Counted from the stretch's first letter, positions 1 to 11,502 are shown. The stretch is DNA of 64,000 bases from Hemerocallis citrina (GCA_017893485.1 CM030358.1:150549368-150613367); one strand, 5' to 3'. The notes: generated from the sequence alone by a model not told the origin. Numbers and translations: made by a program.

Positions 1-637
1 TCACACAAAGCACACAAGAGTTGTCCCGGTTGGGGCTTTCGCCTTAATCCGGGGAAGGAAGAACCGATATGTTATTTTAACTAGAGAAGATACAAGAATA
101 TTACAATTCTCATCATGACCTCTCTCGCAAGCCTAACTGGAACTTGGTTATTGTCTACAATGGAGAAAAATCTCTCACCCTCTCAGATGAAGTACTATCT
201 TGTTCTATTTGGCACTTTATAGAATCATATCGTTCTAGGAGTCGTTTACATTGTTTATATAGATCTAGAGAAACTTTATTTTGATACACTTGATACATTA
301 ACCATCCGATTACTACTAAAAAGATAACCCGGCATTGGGAGTCGTACGATCTAACTTGAAGACGAAGTTGGGCTTCTTACGAATCTCCAAGACCCAACCC
401 AAATAACCCATCAGCGTCACAGTCGGTCGACCGTACACAACAGTCGATCGACCGTTCCCCTCTTGAAAATCCTGTGCAGTCGGAGTGGTCGACCGACCCC
501 AAGTGCTGTTGACCGCAACTCCACTGTTTGCTTATGCTGACTATTTTCCTTATTCTTCGATGCATCGCTTCGATCCATCTCAACAATTCATCGTCTTCTT
601 CATCGGACATGTGTATGAAAGACATACAAACCCAACA
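1..637 (-). mobile_element. LTR-like retrotransposon fragment cut by the window edge
   Basis: Read on the minus strand this block would begin at 637 with TGTTGGGTTTG, a usual plant LTR start, and run off the window edge. No coding sequence lies inside it. Two GTCGAC-type boxes 21 bp apart occur at 420-456, and another GTCGAC at about 490. The stretch near 1-60 (cacaagagttgtcccgg followed by a ccttaatccgggg-like string) resembles 62660-62710, so both may come from one LTR family. The second LTR and target duplication are not visible, so the assignment is tentative. Confidence 0.35.
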
Positions 638-639
638 CT

Positions 640-1545
640 ATCTACTTGACCAGTCTTATGGTGTATTTTTTGTTGTGTGAGACCGTCTTTAGAAATTTCG
701 GGTTGACATTCATGTAAGTGTCATTGAAGTGTACCTGTTCCGATCCTATTTTAAACTTATAGAGTGTTTGACACTTCTTACATAATTTTTAATCCTACAC
801 TCTACTTCATCCATGTGCGTTTCATGAAAATCAGGAATACTATCATAATTCATAATTGTTTCTTCACTCCCGACCTATGGAATTGGAATGGAAGGAATGC
901 GACAACTACTAGTGGACTCTTGGCTACTATGTCTACCGCGTGATCGGTTAGATATCATCTAAACTAGTGTATGTTATAAAAATTCTAGTGTATGTTCTAA
1001 AAATTAATTCTAGTGTATATTTTAAAATTTAATTCTACAAAACAAGTAAAGATAGATAAACTAGTGTATGTTATAGAAAATGATTGTACAAAACAAATAA
1101 AGTTAAATAAAATTCTACTATAAACCGGTGTATGTTAATAAAAAAATCTAAACAAAAAGAACAAATATTTCAATAAATAATGGAATAGCTTCTACAGTTG
1201 TTATAAAATAATTGAAATATATAATCTGATGTTTTTTGAATACTATAAGCAGAAGAAGCTACAGACACAAATGTGACAAACTTACCCACACCACCTTTCG
1301 TTGAATTTGCAGCAGATTCTGTTCAAGAAAGCACTACACGCCAATTAAAAAAAAGAAACACTACATGAAACTACCATATGTCTATCCTATGTGCTGAAAC
1401 TTGATCTAATCATTAACAACTTAGTTAAAATAAATATAGGCAAGTAACAAATAAAAAGATCTTAAATCATCTGTCAATCATTTGTAGAAGTCATCTTGTG
1501 AATTGATAACAAAAGAGAAACAAGATACTACAATCTCATAGTTTT
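640..1545. other. AT-rich spacer without a recognisable gene
   Basis: No open frame of note, no element termini and no RNA gene were seen. A short run of related phrases (ctagtgtatgtt and variants) recurs between 960 and 1140. Confidence 0.6.
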
Positions 1546-2115
1546 TTTTTCCCTCTCTATATGTGTAGTCTTGCCTTCACCATAATTATTATCTCAGTCT
1601 CTTCATGCATTCATGATCATTGTTTGAAGTTCTTGACAATGTTCTCGAGTGTTTGCAACTTGCATGCTAGAATTTCATGAAATTGCTTCTCGTCAACTAT
1701 TTGGTGGAGAGATGTCTAAGGTGCTTCATGATTATCAACATTGTGCAATAGTTTTATGTGTAGGTTCTTATCATGTTCGAATCCCGTATTAAGATTTGCC
1801 TTCAACCTCCTTCCAATAGATTTTTTTCTCTATATGTGTTGTGTTGCCTCGAACCCCCGATTTGCCTTCAACCACCTTCTAATTTTTTTTTTTTTTCTAT
1901 ACATGTGTTGTGTTGTCTCGACCCCCGTATTAAGATTTGCCTTCAACCTCCTTCTAGTAGATTTTTTTCTGTATATTTGTTGTGTTGCCTTCAACATAAT
2001 CATCATCTCAGTTTCTTCATGAATTCATGAATATTGTTCTTGATGATGTTATCTCAACCTTTTGGTGGAGAGATGTCTAATGTGCTTCATGATTATCTCA
2101 ACCTTTCATTAATGA
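1546..2115. repeat. Duplicated and tandemly repeated AT/CT-rich segment
   Basis: A block at about 1550-1735 is repeated at about 1966-2095; both contain ttcatg-attcatgat strings and ggtggagagatgtctaa. Between them about three units of roughly 70 bp carry ttgccttcaacctccttct followed by a T-run and tgttgtgttg. Open frames crossing this block are low-complexity by-products of the repeat. Confidence 0.7.
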
Positions 2116-2133
2116 AGTCTCTTCACTTTTTTT

Positions 2134-2135
<2 letters not shown>

Positions 2136-2200
<65 letters not shown>

Positions 2201-2209
2201 TATATATAT
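2136..2209. repeat. (TA)n microsatellite
   Basis: Nearly uninterrupted TA dinucleotides. They form the left flank of the foldback MITE that starts at 2210. Confidence 0.95.
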
Positions 2210-2379
2210 GGGTAAAAGGGATATGAGCAACTTGCTCATTTAGCAAATGAGCAATTGATTATGTGGCATGCATGTGATTGGAAAAGCCTTAAAAGGGTTA
2301 GTTGTTCAATGTATCACATGCATGCCACATAATCAATTGCTCATTTGCTAAATGAGCAAGTTGCTCATATCCCTTTTAC

Positions 2380-2381
<2 letters not shown>
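2210..2381. mobile_element. Foldback MITE, copy A
   Basis: The 172-bp unit begins gggtaaaagggatatgagc and ends with the reverse complement. The inverted arms are about 70 bp each and nearly perfect, separated by a short centre around ggaaaagccttaaaagg. It is embedded between two TA tracts, so a TA target duplication is possible but cannot be distinguished from the microsatellite. It has no coding capacity. Copy B is at 3543-3711. The superfamily is uncertain. Confidence 0.8.

Positions 2382-2416
<35 letters not shown>
2382..2416. repeat. (TA)n microsatellite
   Basis: A TA tract separating the foldback MITE from the next terminal-inverted-repeat element. Confidence 0.9.
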
Positions 2417-2419
<3 letters not shown>

Positions 2420-3480
2420 AAACTTTCGGTTGCACACCAACCCAGTGTGCAACGAGGTACGCACTGCGTGTAGACCGTCCGATCTGAGCTATCCAGATCC
2501 AAGGGATCAGATCCCCTCCCGCTCATCTGTTAATGAGGGGGGGTATAATCGGAATTTCACCCCCCCCCCCAAACTACATCTGCCCACTTCTCAATCGCAC
2601 CTCCTTCCTCCTTTTCGATTATAGAAAACAAAAAAAAAACCCTACCCCCAAAATCTCAGTCGCACCTCCTTCCTCCTTCCTCCTTTTCGATCGGAAATTT
2701 CACACCCCCCCCAACATACATCTGGCCACTTCTCAATCTCTCTTCTCCTTTCCCAAATTATCACGCTCACCTCCTTCCTCCTTTTCGATTTTAGAAAACA
2801 AAACCATAGCCCCAAAATCGTCTCCTTCCTCCTCGAACGATCGGAACCCATCGACAGTTCTCATCTCCTCCTCTTGACGACGCGAGCAAGATCTGGAAGC
2901 TCATTTCATTATTCTCATCTCTTTCTCCCACATTACACTTCGTTAGTGAAGGTAATTTTGTTTTTTGTTGTTGTTGTTGTTGTTGTTGATAACGTTGGGA
3001 AAAGAACAGCTCTCTCTGATTTTGGTTTGAAAAAAATAATTCTTAGAGTTTTTGTCGAAATTAAATCCTAAATGGACATATTGATTATATGAGCGTTAAA
3101 CTTAGGAAGTGCAATCCGAAATGGACATCTCGAAATTAACACCTCTTTCTGAATATGTTTCAAGTATGGAGTTAGTTGAGGGTTGCTCACAATTGGGTGA
3201 TAATTTTTCAGTTCCGAGGATTCTCATGAGGATTCTCACGATAGTGTCAACTGAGGGAAGTATTTCATTCACATCTTTGATTTGGTAACTATTGATACCC
3301 TACTTTTATCATCCAAAACAAACTGAGGGAAGTATTTCATTCAAATCCGATTATACCCCCCTCATTAACAGATGAGCGGGAGGGGATCTGATCCCTTGGA
3401 TCTGGATAGCTCAGATCGGACGGTCTACACGCGGTGCGCACCTCGTTGCACACTGGGCTGGTGTGCAACCGAAAGTTTCC

Positions 3481-3482
<2 letters not shown>
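2417..3482. mobile_element. Non-autonomous DNA transposon with about 137-bp terminal inverted repeats
   Basis: The left end gggaaactttcggttgcaca and the inverted right end match for about 137 bp with only a few differences. Each arm includes the core ccgtccgatct. The interior has no transposase. It holds about two 140-bp pyrimidine-rich repeats (2550-2830), a (GTT)n run near 2965-2988, and a stretch resembling a plant 5' leader followed by a possible splice donor near 2950. The element lies between TA tracts, so its target duplication cannot be read. A captured gene leader is possible but unproven. Confidence 0.75.

Positions 3483-3541
<59 letters not shown>
3483..3541. repeat. (TA)n microsatellite
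   Basis: TA tract between the 1.07-kb inverted-repeat element and foldback MITE copy B. Confidence 0.95.
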
Positions 3542-3542
<1 letters not shown>

Positions 3543-3544
<2 letters not shown>

Positions 3545-3705
3545 AAAAAGGGGTATGAGCAACTTGCTCATTTAGTAAATAAGCAATTGATGATGTGGCA
3601 TACATGTGATTGGAAAAGCCTTAAATGGGTTAGTTGTCCAATGTATCACATGCATGCCACATAATCAATTGCTCATTTACTAAATGAGCAAGTTGCTCAT
3701 ATCCC

Positions 3706-3711
<6 letters not shown>
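3543..3711. mobile_element. Foldback MITE, copy B
   Basis: It has the same sequence and arm structure as 2210-2381 with scattered substitutions (for example a aaaaaggggtatgagc-type left end). It is flanked by (TA)n on the left and (CA)n on the right, so it also sits in dinucleotide repeat DNA. Confidence 0.8.

Positions 3712-3799
<88 letters not shown>
3712..3799. repeat. Compound microsatellite (CA)n(TA)n(GA)n
   Basis: CA repeats run to about 3757, TA repeats to 3780 and GA repeats to 3799. The same (TA)n(GA)n order, inverted, lies outside the far arm of the MULE at 12553-12600. Confidence 0.95.
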
Positions 3800-4252
3800 T
3801 TAGTCTATTAAGAGATGGAGAGCTGAGCTCCTTATCTGAGCTGGGAGTGATCAGCCGTCTGATCAAACTTGATGAAGATCGGACGGCTGATCTGTCTTCC
3901 GCTCTCTCTTCAGATTTTAAGAGGGGTAAAAGGGGTATACCCCTTATCTCAAAGCCAGATCGACTATACCCTTCGATTCCTTATCGTCTAAGCCTACGAA
4001 AATCTTATCTCTTCTCTCCCGCTCTCTCTCTCGTTCCAAACCCTAATCTGAGCTCTCTCCCGCTCTCGAATCCTGCTCTCGATCTGTTTGGATTCCTCTA
4101 TTTGGATTCCTCTCTTCTCTTCTCACCCTATCTGAAGAGAAGACGGCACCTTCGAAACCCTAATCGAAGGTCTCTTCGAAACCCTAATCGCCACCTTTGC
4201 TCCTCTCCCGCTATCTTTCTTCACTCACCTGTGACAAACCCTACCCCTACCA
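3800..4252 (+). repeat. Left terminal inverted arm of the MULE
   Basis: Matches the reverse complement of 12100-12552. It contains a dyad of TCAGCCGTC-type sites at 3849-3892 and a perfect 16-bp palindrome AAGGGGTATACCCCTT at 3930-3945. Both are plausible transposase-binding sites. The long open frame across the arm is not evidence of a protein, because the other arm is an essentially identical copy. Confidence 0.85.
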
Positions 4253-4771
4253 CCGATCGAAGTACCTGTGCTTCGATCATCTTCAGATCGATTTGTGCTT
4301 CGCTCATCCTCAGATCGTTTTGTTCGGTTGCAGTGAGCTGCACCTTAACATTGCACTTGAGAGTTCGTTCTCTTCTTCCTGACGGAGAACCGATACTGCG
4401 ACAAGGGTTTAAATTTCTCACCTTGAATTGAAATTTTATTTCCTCCATAGATGCTTCTAGGTTGTTGTTATATTCTTCGAGCTTAAATTATGCTATGTTA
4501 ATATTCGCACTAGTATTCGGACTAGTACATTTAGATTAGTAAATAATATTCGTACTGGTATATGGAATTTTTAGATGTGGACATGGCACATGCATATAAG
4601 CACACAAAATCCATGTAATATTTAGTCTAGTTTTTGTTTATTTCGAGACTTGCTTCAATCACTGCTAATAGGACTTGACACGTGCATATAAGTGATTATT
4701 AGTAGTATTATTATTATTATTCCATGTAAATTTTCTTCCATGTAATTTTTCTTTTACTGTTTCTTTTGTTT

Positions 4772-4809
<38 letters not shown>

Positions 4810-5210
4810 GAGATAAGTGATTATTAGTAGTCATGAACAGAATAGTTCATGAGTCATCAGATCTTCTTGTTACCGTAGTTACAGCACGACGCGCTCATTA
4901 TTCGGCCGATTCCTCTTCATCAGCAAAATACCCTTTACCATCATCATCTCCTTGAACGGAAAGCCAAATACAGGGGAGACTATAGTCGATTTTTTTTTAT
5001 GCTCGAACACCGGGTGTGAGATACAATACCACTAAGGTGGTTGTGATCATTTCCAGAAAAGGTCCTTTAGGTTTTGGTGAATAGAGTAGATTGTGTTAAG
5101 ATGTAGTTTTTTTTTGTACTTTTTTTGGGGCCACAATTTCTCTATTTGACAGTTAAAGATTAGAGAGTTTATTTATTTTTAAATTTTGTTGTCTCATTCT
5201 CCTATGAAGG
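4253..5210 (+). other. Leader and upstream region of the MULE transposase
   Basis: Non-coding AT-rich sequence between the left arm and the start codon at 5211. It holds an (ATT)n tract at about 4773-4809. The promoter and any 5'-leader intron should lie here, but no unambiguous TATA box or splice pair was fixed. Confidence 0.55.
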
Positions 5211-7642
5211 ATGGAGATTGAAAATGAGGAATTACTAAGCCAGGATGTTCAGTCCAGTTGGAGGGATGTTGATGATGCATCTAAACCACTTGTTGGTTTA
5301 GTATTTGCAACCTTAGAAGATGGATTTGAATTTTATAAAACATATGCAAAATTATGCGGTTTTTCAGTACGAAAGTCTGCAACGATGGTTGATACTACCA
5401 CAAAGGAGAGATATTCACAACAATTTGTTTGCTCAAAACAAGGCAAGCCGGTTGATACAACCGGTGATAATGAAGAATCTTCTTCAATTTTGATCAAGAG
5501 AAGGAAACGGGCAATAACGAAAGAAGACTGTATGGCTCAAATACGAATCCAAAGGGATGTTGACGGGAGATGGTCAATCCGTAGGTTTGTTGAGGAGCAC
5601 AGTCATATTTGTGTCACACCTCGAAAGCAACAATTTCTAAGACAGAATAGAAATGTATCTGAAGCGCAAAAAAGCTTACTCAGTACTTTCAAAGAGGCTA
5701 ATATACGAACTTCAGAGTTTATGTCCTTCATGGAAATAGAAAATGAAGGTTTCAGTAATATTAATTGTACTGAAAAAGATATTAGAAATTCCTTGCAAAG
5801 AGAGAGGGATGGTATGAGACCTTATGATGTTGATATATTGTTGGAGCACTTCCAAGAGGAAAAAGAGATGAATCCTTCTTTCAGTTTTCATTACAAGGTT
5901 GATGAAGACAACAAATTAACTCATGTATTATGGGTTGATGCTATTGCCAGGAAGGCTTTCAAACATTTTGGTGACGTGCTAATTTTTGACACCACATATG
6001 ATACCAACGAATACAAGTTGGTTTTTGCGCCGTTCACCGGAGTTAATCATCATGGACAATCTGTAAATTTTGGTGCGGCATTTATAAATAAGGAGACCAC
6101 CGATTCTTTTGTTTGGTTGTTTCAAAAATGGGGTGAAATAATGGGTGGGTCTCCACCAAAAGTGATCATCACGGACCAAGATCCTGCAATGGATAATGCA
6201 ATTCGGATGTGTTTTCCTGGTTCGAGCCACAGGCTTTGCATGTGGCACATTCTTAAAAAGCTTCCCGATAAGCTTGGTGGCCCGGGTTTGAATAGTGATT
6301 TTAGCATTCCATTCCACAGTTGCATCTGGGAATCTGAGACCCCAGAAGAGTTTGAGATGAGATGGAATGACGTAATGCACGCTAACGTGCAAATTGCAGG
6401 TATTACTTGTTTCAACAAATTATTCTTATGTTTGAACTTTTTTGTTCTTTTTTATTAGTACTTGATACATATCCCAATAACAGGTAGTCCTTGGCTTTCT
6501 GACATTTATTTGCTTCGTGAGAAGTGGATACCGGCTTATGCCAAGCATATTTTTACTGCTGGTATTCGCACAACTCAGAGATCAGAAAGCATGAATGCTT
6601 TTGTTGATAAGTATGTTAGCAGTAAAAATTCTCTACATGAATTTCTGACCAGATTTGAAAGGGCAATAAGGAAACAAAGACAGAATCAGTTAGCAGCTGA
6701 CTACACCACTCTGCATACCAAACCAAAGCTGCAAACAGGTTTTGAAATTGAGTCCCAAATGTCTGAACAGTACACTAGATCCAAATTTCATATATTTCAG
6801 GCTGAACTAGTTGAAAGCTTGAATTATGCGTCTTTAATGAAAGCTGACGATGGTAGTGTGCGACACTATATTGTCAGGAGAATGGCTAAGTCGGTACAGC
6901 ATGATAAAACAAGAGATGTAGTTTACAAGGGGATGGATATTGCTGGGACTTGCACATGTAGTAAATTTGAAGTTAAGGGCATTCCTTGTAGACACATCCT
7001 CGTGGTATTGAGGAATGAGTTCGTTGATTCCCTGCCTCAATGTTATATTTTAAAGAGGTGGACCGCCTCTGTAACTACCGAGATTGTATATGATGATGCT
7101 GGTGCTGAAATAATCGGTAGTTACGGTAGTCCACAAGATTTGGACATGGTGGAATTGTCCAATGAATTCAACAAAGTGATGAGGATTGCTCGCTCATCAA
7201 AGGAGATGCGCCAAAAGGCGAAAACATTACTAGTTGGTGTTGTTGCAGAATTGCAACAAGATATGCCCCAAGAATCACAACAACCAACAACTAGTTCACT
7301 ACCTAGAACAGTCCATATTCAAGTACCCGATATTGCAAAAACCAAGGGTAGTGGGAAGCGCATCAAAGGGGGTAGGGAGAAAGCATTGGAGATGGCTGCG
7401 AAACCATTGAGAAAGTGTCGCTTGTGCAATAAAATGGTTAATCATGACAGTCGTACTTGTCCTTTAAAGCAAAGGTAAGTAATTAAATACAAAGTTTAAA
7501 CTTTATTTTTTATGTAGTTAGTATAATTTTAATTTCGTTTTGTGAACATTAAACGTGTAGCTCTACTATAAATGAGTCACAAGCTTCTACTACAGTTCCA
7601 ACAATGCAACCTATAATAGAGGATCCTCCGCATATAGCATGA
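5211..7642 (+). CDS. FAR1/FHY3-related MULE transposase, three exons
   Basis: The deduced exons are 5211-6399, 6484-7474 and 7561-7642, with introns of 84 and 86 nt that have GT-AG borders and preserve frame. The product is 753 aa, a usual length for the family. Domains in order: FAR1-type zinc-binding DNA-binding domain (about 30-135, including FVCSK, KEDCMAQI and EEHSH); MULE transposase core (about 245-400, with acidic residues in LIFDTTYD and IITDQDP and the CMWHILKK segment); the TTQRSESMNAF block; a SWIM zinc finger CTCSKFEVKGIPCRH near 552-566; and a C-terminal CRLC-x5-H-x4-C knuckle near 707-721. This should be a nuclear transposase that binds the arms. Domesticated FAR1-related transcription factors share the same domains, but the surrounding inverted arms favour a transposon gene. 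No stop or frameshift was seen in the spliced model. Confidence 0.85.
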
Positions 7643-8088
7643 ACTTTGTTGACTTATCTCTGTGTCTTTTGCAAGGTAAGTGTCATATATATCTGCCGTT
7701 ATATTAGTTTATTACATTCTAACACAATTGTTAACTTAACCTACTTGTTTTGTTTGTTTGCAGGTAAATCATTCTCAGAAAAAAAATGATGCCCAAGTTG
7801 GTAAAAAATTTCTAATTTGAAGTTCATATATTCTCTATTTAGTAGGCAATGATGAAAAGTATATGCAACTTGAATTTTGTTTTTTAACACTAGCCGGTGT
7901 GCCTTAATAAAGCGGCCCTAGTGTCCAATTCAAAATTCCAAATTTGACTCCATATGCAATCTGATTTAACTTCATGCGGCAGTGATGAAAAGTTTATGCA
8001 TGATTTCATGTTTCATGATTATTGGATGGTGCTGAACTTCATGTTCATTTTGGTTTTGTTATGAGCCGAGAAGAGAGGAAGGGTTAAT
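7643..8088 (+). other. 3' untranslated region of the MULE transposase with a probable intron
   Basis: After the stop at 7640-7642 a GT-AG pair (7676-7763, 88 nt, donor aag|gtaagt, acceptor tttgcag) predicts a further intron in the 3' UTR. Nothing else coding is visible up to the inner right-end repeat. Confidence 0.5.
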
Positions 8089-8247
8089 TAATAAGGAATC
8101 GAAGTAGTATACGCGATCTGATTTCATATAAGGGGTACACCCCTTTTACCCCTCTTAAAATCTGAAGAGAAAGGCAGAGTGAAGCTCAGCCGTCCGATCG
8201 TGATCAACTTTGATCAGACGGCTGATCTTCTCCAGCTCCGATAAGTT
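8089..8247 (-). repeat. Inner, diverged copy of the MULE right end
   Basis: In reverse orientation this matches the left arm from the gagctgg region through the TCAGCCGTC dyad and the ggggtacacccc site to cgattccttat, with clearly lower identity than the outer arms. It could be the original right terminus of a shorter element 3800-8247. Confidence 0.7.
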
Positions 8248-8499
8248 TTTACGGGATATTAAAGTGGTAATTGTTGTTTTTCTGAGCCGCCATGAATTTT
8301 TAAAATCCGAGTGAATGAGATAATGTTTTTTGTTGCACTATTTCTGAGCCTACAAGTTTTAACCATGAACGTGTATCATACGTACTTGAATTTTCTTCTA
8401 TTTGATGAATATTTTGGTGCAGGAATCGAAGAGAAAGAACGGGATGATCGTTAGCGCCGAACACATGATGAATATTTGATGAATGATACAAAGTTTGCA
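8248..8499. other. Non-coding interior of the MULE segment
   Basis: Sequence between the inner right-end copy and the satellite. No domain or RNA gene was recognised. Confidence 0.5.
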
Positions 8500-9835
8500 T
8501 GCTACATGCTCTGTCTGTGTCTGTCTGTGTCTGTACTGGGCTGTTTAAAATTTATACTTCATGCTCAAACTGTGTTTGCTCTGGTGTCGCCCAAAAAATT
8601 TGTATACTTCATGTACAATCTGTGTTGTTTGTGAGCTTTACAAATTTTGCTCAATTCATGGTCTGCCTGTGCTTGTTCTTGGCTGTTTAAAATTTTTTTA
8701 CTTCATGCTCAATCTGTGTTTGCTCTGGTCTGGAGGAAAAAATGAGACTTCATGCTCTATTTGTGTTGTTTATGAGCATTACAAATTTTGAAGCCATCTC
8801 CATGGTCTGCCTGTGCTTGTTCTTGGTTGTTTGAAATTTTTACGCTTCATGCTCAATCTGTGTTTGCTCTGATCTGGAAGAAAAAAAGAGACTTCATGTT
8901 CTGTCTGTGTTGTTTATGAGCCTTACAAATTTTGCTCAATTCATGGTCTGCCTGTGCTTGTTCTTGGCTGTTTTAAATTTTTTTACTTCATGCTCAATCT
9001 GTGTTTGCTCTGGTCTGGAGGAAAAAATGAGACTTCATGCTCTATTTGTGTTGTTTATGAGCATTACAAATTTTGCAGCCATCTCCATGGTCTGCCTGTG
9101 CTTGTTCTTAGTTGTTTGAAATTTTTACGCTTCATGCTCAATCTGTGTTTGCTCTGGTGTGGAGGGAAAAAAGATACTTCAAGTTCAGTCTGTGTTGTTT
9201 ATGAGCCTTACAAATTTTTCTCAATTCATGGTCTGCCTGTGCTTGTTCTTGGCTGTTTTAAATTTTTTTACTTCATGCTCAATCTGTGTTTGCTCTGGTG
9301 TGGAGGGAAAAAAGATACTTCATGTTCTGTCTGTGTTGTTTATGAGCCTTACAAATTTTGCTCAATTCATGGTCTGCCTGTGCTTGTTCTTGGCTGTTTT
9401 AAATTTTTTTACTTCACTATCAATCTGTGTTTGCTCTGGTGTGGAGGGAAAAAAGATACTTCAAGTTCAGTCTGTGTTGTTTATGAGCTTCACAAATTTT
9501 GCTCAATTCATGGTCTGCCTGTGCTTGTTCTTGGCTGTTTGAAATTTGTATACTTCATGCCCAATCTGTGTTTGCTCTGGTCTGGCCAAAAAAATTAGAC
9601 TTGATGTTCTATCTGTGTTGATTATGAGCATCACAAATTTTGCTCACCTCATGGTCTGACTGTGCTTGTTCTTGGCTGTTTGAAATTTTTTTTCTCACTT
9701 TATGTTCAGTCTGTGTTGTTTGTGAGCTTTACAAATTTTGCAGACATCATGTTTGGTCTATGTTGCTTCTCAGCTTATCTTATTTTGTTTAATTTGTTAC
9801 TTCAAGATTTGAGCATGAAAATCAGGTGGACACGC
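8500..9835 (+). repeat. 141-144 bp satellite array, about nine units
   Basis: The phrase ctcaatctgtgtttgctctg recurs, with some substitutions, at 8708, 8852, 8993, 9137, 9278, about 9419 and 9560, a spacing of 141-144 bp. Neighbouring phrases (tggtctgcctgtgcttgttc, gagcattacaaattttg) recur with it. Units alternate slightly in length and in the gcagccatctcc insertion. Open frames here come from the repeat itself and give a Cys/Leu/Val-rich periodic translation without domain features, so they are not called genes. Confidence 0.9.
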
Positions 9836-10279
9836 CATACTGCGTAATACACCCAAAAAAACACATAATTTCAATCATTACATTAAGACAGTAATGAACA
9901 GATTATTTGCAAAAAATTGGATCTTCATATAATTGCAAAGTGATTGTTCACAAATTTTCTACAGCATAAGAAATATTAATTTACAGCAAAGTACATTGTT
10001 TAATAAATGTCTGTAGATGACAAAATTTGCATAATTTGCTCCGCATATAAAATTTTGCCGTACTGCAGTCTTCAATCACTCCAAAATGCACTTCATGCTG
10101 AAATCTACCTGAAATCAAAAGTAAACTGAAATTATTGAACATGGAGAAGACAAAGACAAACAGATAACAGATAGTCGATTCCAAAGAGAACAAAATTTCA
10201 AATAAATAATGTAGGCTCAGGTAAACAGAGTTTGAACCTGAAGTTCAAAAATCATGTAGTCTTAAATTTTCCTCCTCGA
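9836..10279. other. Spacer between inverted satellite blocks
   Basis: AT-rich spacer of about 440 bp with no recognised gene. It would form the loop if the flanking satellite blocks paired. Confidence 0.5.
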
Positions 10280-10760
10280 TCAGAACCAACACCAAAATAA
10301 CATGAAGTATGACAAAATTTGTAAGCTTAGAGCTAAGACAGACAGAGCATGTAGTTTACAAAATTTGTAATGCTCATAAACAACACAAATAGAGCATGAA
10401 GTCTCATTTTTTCCTCCAGACCAGAGCAAACACAGATTGAGCATGAAGTAAAAAAATTTTAAACAGCCAAGAACAAGCACAGGCAGACCATGAATTGAGC
10501 AAAATTTGTAAAGCTCATAAACAACACAGACAAAACATGAAGTCTCATTTTCTCTACCAGACCAGACCAAACACAGATTGAGCATGAAGCATGAAAATTT
10601 CAAACAGCCAAGAACAAGCACAAACAGATCATGATGTATAGAGCATCCTTGTTTAAAGATTTTATCAGCCCAGTACAGACACAGATAGATCATGAAGCAA
10701 GCAAAATCTGTAAGGTGGGAACAAACACAGACAGAGCATGTAGAATGCAAAATTTGTTAT
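10280..10760 (-). repeat. Inverted block of the 141-144 bp satellite
   Basis: About three units of the 8500-9835 satellite lie here in the opposite orientation (agattgagcatgaag, gaacaagcacaggcagacca). Together with the forward array they form a large inverted repeat. Short further fragments occur at about 11040-11095 and 11260-11340. Confidence 0.85.
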
Positions 10761-10794
10761 GCTCATACTGAACAACAGAAACTATAAATGTGGT

Positions 10795-11502
10795 TGAAAT
10801 AATACTAGTAGGCTCAGAACAGACTATTCATACCTAGGGCTGCATTGGGGTGCCACGCCAACTATGATATGATAGATATACAATCAAGAATAAATACAAC
10901 AATCCTGAAGTAAATATTCAGATCATGTTCTGTTTTGCATCACGGCCTACACCAACAAAGCATTTGAGAGACTCAAAAACCAAAAGGCTTAGATGAGTAC
11001 CCAACGCATACACATCCAACGTCAGTTACTAGAAAATCTAGTTTTCTGTTGTTTGGAGCATTACAAATTTTGCATACTTCATGCTCTGTCTATCCATAAC
11101 AAATAGGCTCAGAACAGACTATCCATAACTAAGGCTGCAATTGCGGTGCCGCGCCAACTAGGATATGATAGATATATAATCAAGAATAAATGCAACAAAT
11201 TGAAATAAGTATTCAGATCATAAAGTGTCTAGCATCACTGCCTAATATACAGTTTGTTTTTGTATACTTCATGATCTGTCTGTGTTTGTTCTGGGCTGAA
11301 AATAATTGATACTTCATGTTCTGTCTATGTTGGTTGGAGCTTATCATCAACAGTAATCATAGGCTCAGAAAATAGTAATCATAAGTAGGGCTGCATTGGA
11401 CTGCCACGCCAACTAGAATATGATAGATATATAATCAAGAATACTTAAAACAGGATTGAAATAATTATTCAGATCATACAGTGTTTTGCATCACTGCCTA
11501 AA
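10795..11502 (+). repeat. Three dispersed copies of a roughly 150-bp repeat
   Basis: Copies at about 10808-10955, 11100-11252 and 11352-11502 share taggctcaga, gctgcattgg, cacgccaacta, tatgatagatat and attcagatcat. They are separated by satellite fragments. No protein is implied. Confidence 0.75.

Noticed and set aside
3372..3664. Overlapping open frames with Tyr-Ile dipeptide repeats
   Set aside because: Products of the (TA)n microsatellite. The same applies to 2034-2243, 12604-12795 and 17531-17755.
3847..4431. Open frame of 194 codons in the MULE left arm, also readable in the right arm
   Set aside because: The arms are near-identical copies, so shared openness is not evidence; the content is Ser/Leu/Pro low-complexity over CT-rich DNA.
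3800..8247. Shorter autonomous MULE ending at the inner right-end copy
   Set aside because: The inner end is much more diverged from the left arm and no 9-bp target duplication was found; kept only as an alternative.
8954..9598. Long open frame of 214 codons, Cys/Leu/Val-rich with internal repeats
   Set aside because: It is a translation of the 141-144 bp satellite; unit length near a multiple of three keeps several frames open, and no domain is present.
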